Shown: positions 17,444-26,293 of the stretch, piece by piece
Layout: every line of letters begins with the position of its first letter
Numbering within the stretch: position 1 is the stretch's first letter
Source: Marimicrobium sp913061115
Lineage (GTDB): Bacteria > Pseudomonadota > Gammaproteobacteria > Pseudomonadales > Halieaceae
Assembly (NCBI RefSeq): GCF_047729875.1
Contig: NZ_CP159826.1
Span: forward strand, 372,001 to 436,000
Direction: 5' to 3'
DNA: 64,000 bases
The notes under the pieces: model-generated
What the model was told of the DNA's origin: nothing
The model's database searches: none
What the model saw: only the letters and a program-made list of their open reading frames with translations
Translations under genes and position numbers: made by a program

Positions 17444-18598
17444 TTGAGTGATCAGGACAATACCAATAATGAGCAATCTGACGAGACATCCGCGACCGTG
17501 GTAGCCCCAGTAGAAAGGCCTGCCATTCAAGGCGCAGCCATTGCTGTCAAGTCATCTGCCGCGCCTCGCAAGAGTTCCTCATTGGTTGCCTGGTTGGCAT
17601 TACTTCTGGTTATCGCGCTGACGCTGGGCGTGGCTTGGGTCGTGCGGGAAGGCCAGGCTAAGGAGCTAGCATTGACGCAAAGGATGGCACAGCTCGAAAC
17701 GGTTGCCCAAGGTAAGCAGGCCAGCCAGAAAGCGCTGGAAAATGAATTGCGGACCGGTTTGGCCTCAGGGCTCGCCACTCTTGAAACGAAAGAAGGCGGC
17801 GAATTGTCCCGACTGTCTAAAAGTCTTGAATCTCTAAAGGCGCAATTGGCAAAGCAGCAGACGACACTGGCGCGCTTCAGCGGCGCCGAGCGCGAAAACT
17901 GGCTGCTTGCTGAAACAGGGCATTTGCTGCGCTTAGCTAACCAGCGACTGGTGATGGGCGCAGACCCTGTTGCTGCCGAGGCGCTGCTGAAGAGTGCCGA
18001 TACTGTTTTGCGTGGCGTTGATGATCCTAGCCTTCACGTTGTGCGCGCTGCTATTGCTAAAGAGATTGCCACATTGCGGGCCCTTCCCAAGGTGGACCTG
18101 GAAGGAATCTATCTCAGGCTTGCGGCATTGATGGAGCAGGCCGACAAGCTGGTCATCTTCCAGCTGCCCAAACAGGCAGAACGCCCGCAGCCAGCGCCGG
18201 CAAGTGATTGGCAAGGTCGGCTACATCAAGGCTATAAAGCGGCCCTGAGCAAGCTTTCTGACTATGTCATTATCCGTCGGCGGGATGTCCCCATGCAGGC
18301 CCTGATGGACCCACAATGGGAGGGACTGGTGCGACAGAATCTGCGCATGTTGTTAGAGCAGGCGCAGATCGCGCTGCTGTCAGACAATCAGGCGGTCTAC
18401 GTCGCGAGTCTCAAGTCAGCCCAGCAAGGTGTAGCGCAGTTTCAGGCGTCAGATGAGGTCGGTGCCAAAGCGATCTCTGGTGAGATTACTCGGCTGCAGG
18501 GGCTCACTATCGGTATCGCGCAGCCCGATATCTCACGATCACTGCAGGCTCTGGATGATGCTATTGAGAAGCGCTTGCAATCCGAAGGCGGCCAATAG
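17444..18598 (+). CDS. hemX: HemX family protein
   Basis: A 384-residue inner-membrane protein, starting at TTG 17,444 with GGAG nine bases upstream. An acidic, Asn/Asp-rich cytoplasmic tail is followed by one transmembrane segment at about 45-67 and a coiled coil at ~75-140. The rest is a mostly helical HemX domain. It was once annotated as a uroporphyrinogen methyltransferase but has no SAM-binding motifs. Its role in heme synthesis is not settled. It lies three bases after hemD and before hemY. Confidence 0.9.
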   Translation: MSDQDNTNNEQSDETSATVVAPVERPAIQGAAIAVKSSAAPRKSSSLVAWLALLLVIALTLGVAWVVREGQAKELALTQRMAQLETVAQGKQASQKALENELRTGLASGLATLETKEGGELSRLSKSLESLKAQLAKQQTTLARFSGAERENWLLAETGHLLRLANQRLVMGADPVAAEALLKSADTVLRGVDDPSLHVVRAAIAKEIATLRALPKVDLEGIYLRLAALMEQADKLVIFQLPKQAERPQPAPASDWQGRLHQGYKAALSKLSDYVIIRRRDVPMQALMDPQWEGLVRQNLRMLLEQAQIALLSDNQAVYVASLKSAQQGVAQFQASDEVGAKAISGEITRLQGLTIGIAQPDISRSLQALDDAIEKRLQSEGGQ

Positions 18599-18601
18599 GT
18601 C

Positions 18602-19826
18602 ATGCGTAAATTATTCATTATTTCTCTGGTCGCACTGCTGCTGGGTGTAGGTGTCGTTGCTCTTATTGAGGCCGACCCTGGCTATGTACTGCTGTCCTTT
18701 GGCAACTACACATTGGAGGCAAGCCTATGGGTGGGTTTGTTGTTATTTGCGCTTCTGCTTCTGGCGGTTTACCTGCTGGTTCGTTTGAACGTATCGGATT
18801 ATTGGCGGACAGCGGTCGCTATTCTCGTGGCTGGGAACCCGCAAGGTAGATAAGGCCCTGCGACTCAGTACCCGCGGATTGATCAGTTTTACCGAGGGTA
18901 ACTGGGTCGAAGCGCGGCGTCAGTTATTAAGTGGCGTGCAAAACAACGAGGCACCGTTGATCAATTATCTACTGGCGGCTCAGTCCAGCGCAAAATTACA
19001 CGATACCGACAAAGTGCCTGAGTATTTGCATGCGGCCGGTGAAGCGGAGCCTACAGCCGCTGTGGCGATTGAAATGATGCATGCTGAAATGAAATTGCAG
19101 GCCTCAGAATATAAGCAGGCCCTTGCATTGCTGACACAGGCAAAAAGCAATGTCCCCCGTCACCCGTATGTGCTTAGCCTGTTAAGCCAAGCGTACCAAG
19201 GGTTGAATGACTGGGACACGCTGCTGGAGTTGTTGCCGCAGCTGCGAAAGCACAAACAGCTGTCGAGTGAGGCGTTTCAGCGACTCGAGAAGCAGGTTCA
19301 TCACAACAGATTGCAGCGGTGTAATGCAGATTTAGATCGGTTGCACGCAATTTGGAAAAAAGTGCCAAAGCCCTTACAGAGCGATGTCGGCATTGCCGAG
19401 ATCTATGTGCGTAATCTCATCAAGTGTGAAGATTATGACTCGGCCGAGAGGGTCATCCTGCATGCCCTGAAGCAGGCGTGGCAACCCGCTTTGGTTCGGG
19501 AGTATGGTTATTTAAAGGGCCAGAATGCCAGTCGTCAATTGTCCCAGGCTGAAAAGTGGTTGAAAGCTCACCCAGACGACCCCCAGTTATTACTGTGTTT
19601 GGGCCGTTTATCGGCGCGCAATCAAGTGTGGAGCAAGTCACGGCTATATTTCGAGAGCAGTTACCGGGTTGAACACAGTGCGGAGATTTGCGCTGAGTTG
19701 GGTCGTTTGTTGACAAGTCTTGGTGAAAGCGAGGCAGCCAATGCGTATTTTCGCGAGGGTTTGTTGCTGAGCGAAGATGAGCTGCCCGATCTGGCGCTGC
19801 CGCTTAAAATCGCCACTGACGCCTAA
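18602..19826 (+). pseudogene. hemY: HemY-like TPR membrane protein, interrupted by a +1 frameshift
   Basis: The first frame (18,602-18,853) encodes the HemY N-terminus: two transmembrane segments and an RLNVSDYWR stretch. The second (in frame from ~18,801 to 19,826) continues with the expected QRSLFSWLG and KALRL..RGL segments and the TPR-rich periplasmic or cytosolic part. Removing one base near 18,808-18,812 would join them. Everything else is intact, so this is a recent mutation, a sequencing error or, less likely, programmed frameshifting. HemY (not the protoporphyrinogen oxidase of Bacillus) has an unknown part in heme synthesis. Confidence 0.85.
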
Positions 19827-19890
19827 ATCCTTGCGCGGTAGCAAATATTATTGAGTTTTATCGTGTTGACGACACGCAGCCGATAGCAGA

Positions 19891-21375
19891 CTAGAGTTTG
19901 ATGCCAAGCTCGTCCCACAATTCATCGATCCGTTGTTTCACCGGCTCGCTCATGGCAATGGGGTGGCCCCACTCACGCTGGGTTTCCCCCGGCCATTTGT
20001 TAGTCGCATCAAAGCCAACCTTGGAGCCGAGTCCAGATACCGGTGAGGCAAAGTCCAGGTAGTCAATGGGCGTATTCTCGATGAAGACTGAATCTCGCTG
20101 CGGGTCCATGCGTGTGGTCATTGCCCAGATGACATCTTTCCAATCTCTGGCATTCACATCCTCGTCTGTGACAATGACGAACTTGGTATACATAAACTGT
20201 CGCAGAAAAGACCATACGCCCAACATGATGCGTTTGGCATGTCCCGGGTATTCCTTGCGTATGGTAACCACCGCTAGGCGGTAGGAACAGCCTTCTGGCG
20301 GCAGGTAAAAGTCGATAATCTCTGGAAATTGCTTTTGCAATATCGGAATGAATACTTCATTGAGAGCCATGCCCAGTATGGCGGGTTCGTCAGGTGGGCG
20401 TCCGGTGTGGGTGCTGTGGTAAATCGGTGATTCTCGGTGCGTGATGGCCTCAACGGTAAACACAGGGAAGCGCTCGACCTCATTGTAATAACCCGTATGG
20501 TCGCCAAACGGGCCTTCGTCAGCCATTTCGTCCGGCGCGATATACCCTTCCAGAATGTATTCTGCCGAGGCTGGCAATTGTAGGCCATGTTCGCGGCACA
20601 GCGGTGTGAAACATTCAGCCACCTCGGTCTTACTGCCACGCAGCAGACCGGCAAAGGCGTACTCTGAGAGGGTGTCAGGAATTGGGGTGACGGCCGCTAG
20701 GGTTGTGGCCGGGTCAGCGCCCAGTGCAACAGCCACCGGGTAGCGTTGTCCAGGGTGCTTTTTCTGCCACTCTCTGAAATCCAGCGCGCCGCCACGGTGT
20801 GACAGCCAGCGCATGATCAGTTTGTTGCGCGCCAGAAGTTGCAGGCGATAAATCCCCAGGTTCTGGCGTTCCTTGCTCGGCCCACGGGTGATCACCAGTG
20901 GCCAGGTAATGAGCGGTGCTGCATCGCCCGGCCAGCAGGTCTGAATAGGCAGCGTATAAAGATCAACATCTGCGCCCTGCTTTACGTGGTATTGGCAAAG
21001 TGGATTGCGCACCACCTTGGGCGCCATGTGCAAAACTCGCTTTAGCAGGGGTGCTTTGTCCCACAGGTCACGCATGCCCTTGGGCGGATCCGGCTGGCGC
21101 AGATAAGCGAGCAGCTCTCCGATTTCGCGGAGGGCGGTTAGGTCTTGTGCGCCCATGCCCAGGGCAACACGTTGCTCAGTACCGAACAGATTAGCGAGTA
21201 CCGGTGTGTTAAAACCTTTCGGATTTTCGAACAAGAGGGCAGGACCGCCGGCGCGCAGGGTGCGGTCGGCGATTTCTGTTATTTCGAGTTTGGGGTCGAC
21301 CTCAGTTTGAATGCGCACCAGTTCACCGCGCTTTTCCAGCGCAGCAATAAAATCTCTGAGATCAGTGTATTTCAC
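19891..21375 (-). CDS. ubiD: UbiD: 3-octaprenyl-4-hydroxybenzoate decarboxylase
   Basis: A 494-residue prenylated-FMN-dependent decarboxylase of ubiquinone synthesis, acting with the flavin prenyltransferase UbiX. The whole UbiD sequence is present, including the N-terminal 'MKYTDLRDFIAALE', the cofactor- and metal-binding ETCWPGDAAPLI-like region (here QTCWPGDAAPLIT) and the acidic catalytic region 'DEGPFGDHTGYY'. Its 3' end faces hemY. It lies downstream of rho in the same direction with a 148-base gap. Confidence 0.96.
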   Translation of the reverse strand: MKYTDLRDFIAALEKRGELVRIQTEVDPKLEITEIADRTLRAGGPALLFENPKGFNTPVLANLFGTEQRVALGMGAQDLTALREIGELLAYLRQPDPPKGMRDLWDKAPLLKRVLHMAPKVVRNPLCQYHVKQGADVDLYTLPIQTCWPGDAAPLITWPLVITRGPSKERQNLGIYRLQLLARNKLIMRWLSHRGGALDFREWQKKHPGQRYPVAVALGADPATTLAAVTPIPDTLSEYAFAGLLRGSKTEVAECFTPLCREHGLQLPASAEYILEGYIAPDEMADEGPFGDHTGYYNEVERFPVFTVEAITHRESPIYHSTHTGRPPDEPAILGMALNEVFIPILQKQFPEIIDFYLPPEGCSYRLAVVTIRKEYPGHAKRIMLGVWSFLRQFMYTKFVIVTDEDVNARDWKDVIWAMTTRMDPQRDSVFIENTPIDYLDFASPVSGLGSKVGFDATNKWPGETQREWGHPIAMSEPVKQRIDELWDELGIKL

Positions 21376-21523
21376 TAGGCTTTGTCTATTCGTTAACGTT
21401 TAACGCAGGACATTACACGTTGTAACATCGAGAGGCAACGCGTCTAGGCCGCTTGTTGCCACTGTTATTTTGATGTCCCAGCACAAGCTTCGCTGTCACG
21501 CATTATTCGATCGGAACCCGGGA

Positions 21524-22792
21524 TTACTTGCGCTTCATAGACTTAAAGAATTCTTCGTTCGTCTTGGTTTCTTTAAGCTTGTCAGTCAAGAACTCAATAG
21601 CGGCGGTGTCTTCCATGCCGTGCAGCAGTTTGCGCAGGATCCACATGCGCTGTAATTCATCATCCGCGGTAAGCAGCTCTTCCCGGCGCGTGCCAGAGCG
21701 ACGAATATTGATGGCGGGATAAACGCGCTTTTCAGAGATCTTGCGATCTAGATGTAATTCTAGGTTGCCAGTGCCTTTAAATTCTTCATAGATCACTTCA
21801 TCCATCTTGGAGCCGGTGTCGACCAGGGCCGTCGCAATAATTGAAAGGCTGCCGCCTTCCTCGATATTACGCGCTGCGCCAAAGAAGCGCTTTGGGCGCT
21901 CCAGAGCATGGGCGTCAACACCGCCGGTCAATACTTTTCCAGAGCTAGGAATAACGGTGTTGTAGGCGCGAGCCAAGCGAGTTATCGAATCTAGCAAGAT
22001 CACCACGTCCTTTTTGTGTTCTACCAGACGTTTGGCTTTCTCGATCACCATGTCGGCAACCTGCACGTGGCGCGACGGCGGCTCATCAAAGGTAGAAGCC
22101 ACCACTTCGGCGCCTCGAATGCCCACTGAGCGTTGCATTTCAGTCACTTCTTCCGGGCGTTCATCAATCAATAGCACAATGATGTAACACTCGGGGTTGT
22201 TGGTGATTATCGCTTGGGCGATACTTTGCATCATGATCGTTTTGCCCGCTTTGGGCGGTGCAACCAGTAATCCGCGCTGACCTTTTCCGATGGGTGCAAC
22301 CAGATCAATAATTCGGCCTGTGAGATCCTCGGTGCTACCGTTACCTGTTTCCAGGGTCAGGCGCTGGTCTGGGAACAGCGGTGTGAGGTTTTCAAACAGG
22401 GCCTTGTGTTTGGAATTTTCAGGCTTGTCGAGGTTGACCTCGTCCACCTTTAGAAGGGCAAAGTAGCGCTCGCTGTCTTTAGGTGGGCGAATTTTGCCGG
22501 AGATGGTGTCACCCGTGCGCAGGTTAAACCGGCGAATTTGGCTGGGTGAAACGTATATATCGTCGGGGCCGGCCAAGTACGAGCTGTCGGCGGAGCGTAG
22601 GAAGCCAAAGCCATCCTGTAAAATCTCCAGTACGCCATCACCGTAAATGTCTTCACCGCTTTTGGCGTGACGCTTCAGTACGGCAAAAATAATATCTTGT
22701 TTGCGCGAGCGGGCCATGTTGTCCAAGCCCATCTCTTTCGCGATATCAATGATGTCTTGGGTAGATTTTGCTTTTAAGTCAGTCAGATTCAT
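21524..22792 (-). CDS. rho: Transcription termination factor Rho
   Basis: A 422-residue hexameric RNA-dependent ATPase. The N-terminal helix bundle (MNLTDLKAKSTQDI) is followed by the RNA-binding cold-shock fold (GDGVLEILQDGFGFLR), Walker A (APPKAGKT), Walker B (VVILLDSITR) and the Q/R loops. No strong Shine-Dalgarno sequence is seen before the ATG. It lies downstream of trxA, as in Pseudomonas, and a perfect hairpin stands between the two. Confidence 0.98.
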   Translation of the reverse strand: MNLTDLKAKSTQDIIDIAKEMGLDNMARSRKQDIIFAVLKRHAKSGEDIYGDGVLEILQDGFGFLRSADSSYLAGPDDIYVSPSQIRRFNLRTGDTISGKIRPPKDSERYFALLKVDEVNLDKPENSKHKALFENLTPLFPDQRLTLETGNGSTEDLTGRIIDLVAPIGKGQRGLLVAPPKAGKTIMMQSIAQAIITNNPECYIIVLLIDERPEEVTEMQRSVGIRGAEVVASTFDEPPSRHVQVADMVIEKAKRLVEHKKDVVILLDSITRLARAYNTVIPSSGKVLTGGVDAHALERPKRFFGAARNIEEGGSLSIIATALVDTGSKMDEVIYEEFKGTGNLELHLDRKISEKRVYPAINIRRSGTRREELLTADDELQRMWILRKLLHGMEDTAAIEFLTDKLKETKTNEEFFKSMKRK

Positions 22793-22935
22793 AAGGAAGG
22801 TAAGTATGTGTGTGATTAGAAAGAAGTATGGGGTGCAAATGAAAGCTTGTCGGAGATACCAACAAAAAGCGGCTTTTTCGTGAGTTACAAGTTTATTGTG
22901 TGGGCACAGGAATATGCACCGGATTGGAATGTAGC

Positions 22936-22953
22936 ACGGCCCGATAGGGCCGT
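22936..22953. promoter_or_regulatory. Hairpin between trxA and rho
   Basis: ACGGCCC and GGGCCGT form a perfect 7-bp stem with a 4-base loop. In the direction of both neighbouring genes (minus) no T-run follows. It may still end trxA transcription or act in the rho leader. The role is inferred from position only. Confidence 0.35.
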
Positions 22954-23027
22954 CTACTGCTTTTTTCTCTCAATAGGCCAAGCGATTACGCATGTTGGGA
23001 GCTTCTGTGGCCCTAGCTTCTATTTTT

Positions 23028-23354
23028 TTAGATCACTTCCTCGATGAAATCTTTCAATTGCGTCTTGGATAATGCGCCAACCTTGGTGGCCTCTGCGTTG
23101 CCATTCTTGAACATGATTAACGTTGGGATGCCGCGAATGCCGAACTTCTGGGGAATGTCCGGATTGGCGTCTACGTCGACTTTGCATATCTTTAATTTGC
23201 CGCCGTAATCCGCGGCAAGCTCATCAAGCACCGGTGCGATCATTTTGCAGGGGCCACACCATTCTGCCCAAAAATCTACTAATACGGGGACGTCGGAATT
23301 TAATACTTCCGCATCAAAAGTGGCATCGCTGATGTGTACGATTTGATCGCTCAT
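23028..23354 (-). CDS. trxA: Thioredoxin 1
   Basis: A 108-residue cytoplasmic disulfide reductant with the WCGPC active site at C33 and C36, cis-Pro loop 'GIPTL' and normal length. The frame is open upstream, but the ATG at 23,354 has GGAG seven bases before it and gives the standard MSDQIVHISD start. Upstream of rho in the same direction, matching the order in pseudomonads. Confidence 0.97.
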   Translation of the reverse strand: MSDQIVHISDATFDAEVLNSDVPVLVDFWAEWCGPCKMIAPVLDELAADYGGKLKICKVDVDANPDIPQKFGIRGIPTLIMFKNGNAEATKVGALSKTQLKDFIEEVI

Positions 23355-23728
23355 GTTGTTCTCCGGTTGATTCAAGGTCTTGATAATGACATGGTTTTGA
23401 AAGCAGGTAATGATACCACTGGATTGTTGGTGCACAACTGTCGGACTAGAGTTTTTTGGCAGGGCCATATTTCCGAGCACTGTTCGCCGAATGCGGTTCG
23501 ATCCGCCTGCGTTTTTGGGCTCTAGCCTCTAGGCACGCTAAGAAGTGCATTTAGGCGCGCCCGAGTCCAGTTAGCTAGTACTTTATACGGCCCTGAGGCG
23601 ATTTTTGTTCTACGCTTTTTTCGAAACTAAAATAATAGTGAACCTTGCCGTGATAGGCTGGCATCAGGTGGTTGTCTGATCTTCTGAGATTTAGGCATAC
23701 TCGAGCTAATTAATGTCAGGTTATCAAT
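23355..23728. other. Divergent intergenic region trxA / TVP38-oxidoreductase
   Basis: About 375 bases with no gene. It must contain the divergent promoters of trxA and the oxidoreductase gene. The ppx/ppk genes found next to trxA in Pseudomonas are not present. Confidence 0.5.
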
Positions 23729-25864
23729 GTGCGCAACCCCAAAATTCTAGTAATAGTCATTATCGTATTTGCCCTCAGTGCCTGGTGGTTCTTCGATCTG
23801 GCCAGCTACCTGCAGCTTGAAACCCTGCAGCAAGGCATCGGTGGTCTGCGCGAGTGGTGCGGGAACAATCCGTTGTTGGCTGGCCTGATATTTTTTGCGG
23901 GCTATATTGTTGTCACGGCGCTGTCGTTGCCCGGTTCAGCCGTGATGACATTGGCTGGCGGCGCCCTTTTCGGCTTTTGGTATGCAATGCTGCTGGTATC
24001 ATTTGCCAGTAGTATTGGGGCGACTTTGGCTTTCCTTGTTTCGCGACTGCTGTTGAGGGACTGGGTTCAGCAGCGTTTTAGCCGGCATCTGGGTGCGTTA
24101 AACAGAGGTTTTGCAAAAGACGGCTCCTTCTATCTATTTTCGCTTCGACTGGTGCCAATCTTTCCGTTTTTTATGATCAATTTACTGATGGGTTTGCTGC
24201 CGATTCGCCCCTGGCCTTTTTACTGGGTGTCGCAGCTGGGTATGTTGCCGGCCACGGTGGTGTTCGTAAATGCGGGGACACAATTAGGCCAGTTAGAGTC
24301 GCTTTACGGCATAATTTCTTTGCCGCTATTGGGCTCCTTTGCCCTGTTGGCGCTATTTCCTTTTATTGCCAGATGGTTACTTGGGGCTCTAAAGCCTCGG
24401 CTGATTCTGGCTGCCTATCCCAAGCCCAAACAGTTCGATAATAACTTGATTGTGATTGGAGCCGGCTCGGGGGGTCTAGTTGCTTCGCTTATTGCAGCGA
24501 CTGTAAAGGCGAAAGTTACCCTGATTGAGCGTCACCAGATGGGTGGTGATTGCCTAAATACTGGCTGCGTGCCCAGCAAGGCTCTGATTCGCTCTGCGCG
24601 CATTGCGCAATATGCGCGGCGAGCAGAAGAATTTGGGTTGGCTCCGATGTCGGTAGAGGTGAATTTCCCCAAGGTGATGCAGCGTGTCCAGAATATTATC
24701 AAGACGATCGAACCACATGATTCGGTGGAGCGGTTCACTGAGTTAGGCGTGAACTGTGTTCAGGGTGATGCAAAAATTCTCTCGCCGTGGGAGGTGGAGG
24801 TCAATGGCCACACGCTGACGGCGAAAAATATTGTGATAGCCACAGGTGCCCGGCCCAGAGTTCCTGATATCCCTGGTCTCGCCGCGCTTGATTACCTGAC
24901 GTCAGATACGGTGTGGGATATTAGGGACTTGCCCGAACGCTTGCTGGTAGTGGGAGCGGGGCCCATCGGTTGTGAGCTGGCGCAATCATTTGCTCGGCTG
25001 GGTAGCAAAGTCACGCTGGTGACCCATGCTGACCGACTGCTGCCTCGTGAAGACACGGAGGTTTCTGAACGGGTACACGCAGAATTTCGGCGACAACATG
25101 TAAAGGTGCATGCAAATTATAACCCGCTATTTTTTGACGCTGCGGAGAACGAGCAGACCTGTGTTTTCAGTACCCCGCGAGGACAGCGGGAATTGAGTTT
25201 TGACCGCGTATTGCTCGCGGTTGGTCGCAGTGCCAATGTTGAGGGGCTGGGACTGGAAAATCTGGATATTGCTGTTGGCCCTGAAGGGACGGTTGAAGTG
25301 GATGCATGTTTGCGTACCGCTATACCGACTATTTTCGCCTGTGGCGATGTGGCCGGCCCCTACATGTTTACCCACATGGCGAGCCATCAAGCTTGGTATG
25401 CAGCCGTAAATGCATTGTTTGGTCGCTTTCGCACGTTCAAGGTGGATTACTCGGTAGTACCCTGGGCGACATTCACTGACCCCGAGGTGGCGCGTGTTGG
25501 TTTGAATGAGGACGAGGCGCGGGCCGCCAATATCGCCTTTGAGGTAAGCCGCTACGAACTGTCTGAGCTGGACCGTGCCATTGCTGATGGTGAGGCACAC
25601 GGGTTCATTAAAGTGCTGACCGAGCCGGGTCGTGACCGTATTCTCGGAGCCACTATTGTAGGCTACCACGCCTCGGAATTAATCAATGAATTTGTGTTGG
25701 CAATGAAACATGGTTTGGGTCTAGGGAAAATACTGGCGACTATCCACATTTACCCGACGCTCAGCGAGGGCAACAAGTTTTTGGCAGGTGAATGGCGTAA
25801 GGCGCGCAAGCCGGAAGGACTATTACGTTGGGTCGAGCGTTATCATCGATGGAATCGAGGCTGA
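23729..25864 (+). CDS. TVP38/TMEM64 membrane domain fused to FAD-dependent disulfide oxidoreductase
   Basis: A 711-residue fusion starting at GTG 23,729. Residues ~1-220 form a TVP38/TMEM64 (VTT/DedA-like) membrane domain with about six hydrophobic segments and the GG..FG/SRLLLRD motif. Residues ~235-700 are a class I pyridine nucleotide-disulfide oxidoreductase like mercuric or dihydrolipoamide reductase. It has an FAD motif (GAGSGG), redox pair C275/C280 in GGDCLNTGCVPSKAL, an NAD(P) motif (GAGPIGCELAQ) and the C-terminal HIYPTLSEGNK. No metal-binding N-terminal Cys domain exists. The natural electron acceptor is unknown; a membrane-tethered thiol or quinone role is inferred. Confidence 0.9.
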   Translation: MRNPKILVIVIIVFALSAWWFFDLASYLQLETLQQGIGGLREWCGNNPLLAGLIFFAGYIVVTALSLPGSAVMTLAGGALFGFWYAMLLVSFASSIGATLAFLVSRLLLRDWVQQRFSRHLGALNRGFAKDGSFYLFSLRLVPIFPFFMINLLMGLLPIRPWPFYWVSQLGMLPATVVFVNAGTQLGQLESLYGIISLPLLGSFALLALFPFIARWLLGALKPRLILAAYPKPKQFDNNLIVIGAGSGGLVASLIAATVKAKVTLIERHQMGGDCLNTGCVPSKALIRSARIAQYARRAEEFGLAPMSVEVNFPKVMQRVQNIIKTIEPHDSVERFTELGVNCVQGDAKILSPWEVEVNGHTLTAKNIVIATGARPRVPDIPGLAALDYLTSDTVWDIRDLPERLLVVGAGPIGCELAQSFARLGSKVTLVTHADRLLPREDTEVSERVHAEFRRQHVKVHANYNPLFFDAAENEQTCVFSTPRGQRELSFDRVLLAVGRSANVEGLGLENLDIAVGPEGTVEVDACLRTAIPTIFACGDVAGPYMFTHMASHQAWYAAVNALFGRFRTFKVDYSVVPWATFTDPEVARVGLNEDEARAANIAFEVSRYELSELDRAIADGEAHGFIKVLTEPGRDRILGATIVGYHASELINEFVLAMKHGLGLGKILATIHIYPTLSEGNKFLAGEWRKARKPEGLLRWVERYHRWNRG

Positions 25865-25879
25865 ATGTAGCATCTAATC

Positions 25880-26152
25880 GTGACGGCATTATTGGGCGAG
25901 GCATGGCACGTCTATATCGTGAAATGTGCTGACGCGACACTTTACACGGGGGTTACCAAAGATCTCCAGCGCCGTCTTCAGCAACACAATGGCGAACAAA
26001 CTGGCGGCCCCAAATATACCCGAGGCCGTCGACCTGTGTGTTTGATGTGGTCTAAGGAGGCTCCTAATCACGGAGCTGCACTACAACGCGAAATAGCAAT
26101 TAAACAACTCAGTAGAAGGGAAAAGCTTCGGTTGATAGGCAATGAGCGATAA
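25880..26152 (+). CDS. GIY-YIG nuclease superfamily protein (UPF0213/YhbQ-like)
   Basis: A 90-residue single-domain protein with VYIV..(12)..YTGVT, the conserved Arg in LQRRLQQHN, and the REIAIK / Glu-bearing helix of the family. YhbQ-type proteins bind or nick DNA and are linked to damage tolerance; the cellular role is unclear. Starts at GTG 25,880, sixteen bases after the oxidoreductase gene, so probably cotranscribed with it. Confidence 0.85.
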   Translation: MTALLGEAWHVYIVKCADATLYTGVTKDLQRRLQQHNGEQTGGPKYTRGRRPVCLMWSKEAPNHGAALQREIAIKQLSRREKLRLIGNER

Positions 26153-26293
26153 CTAAGTCCGTTCCCGATCTACTGCCAGAATAATCTGCTTACGTTAATG
26201 AAGATCTCGAGGTGTGATGAAGTCACAGCACTTCTGACTACATTTTTAACGGGCCGCCACGATAGCTTAAGTGCAGTGTCGAGGCCGCTGCAG

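Noticed and set aside
22936..22990. Calling the trxA-rho hairpin a rho-independent terminator
   Set aside because: The T-run is on the wrong strand for the neighbouring genes, so only a weak regulatory note is given.
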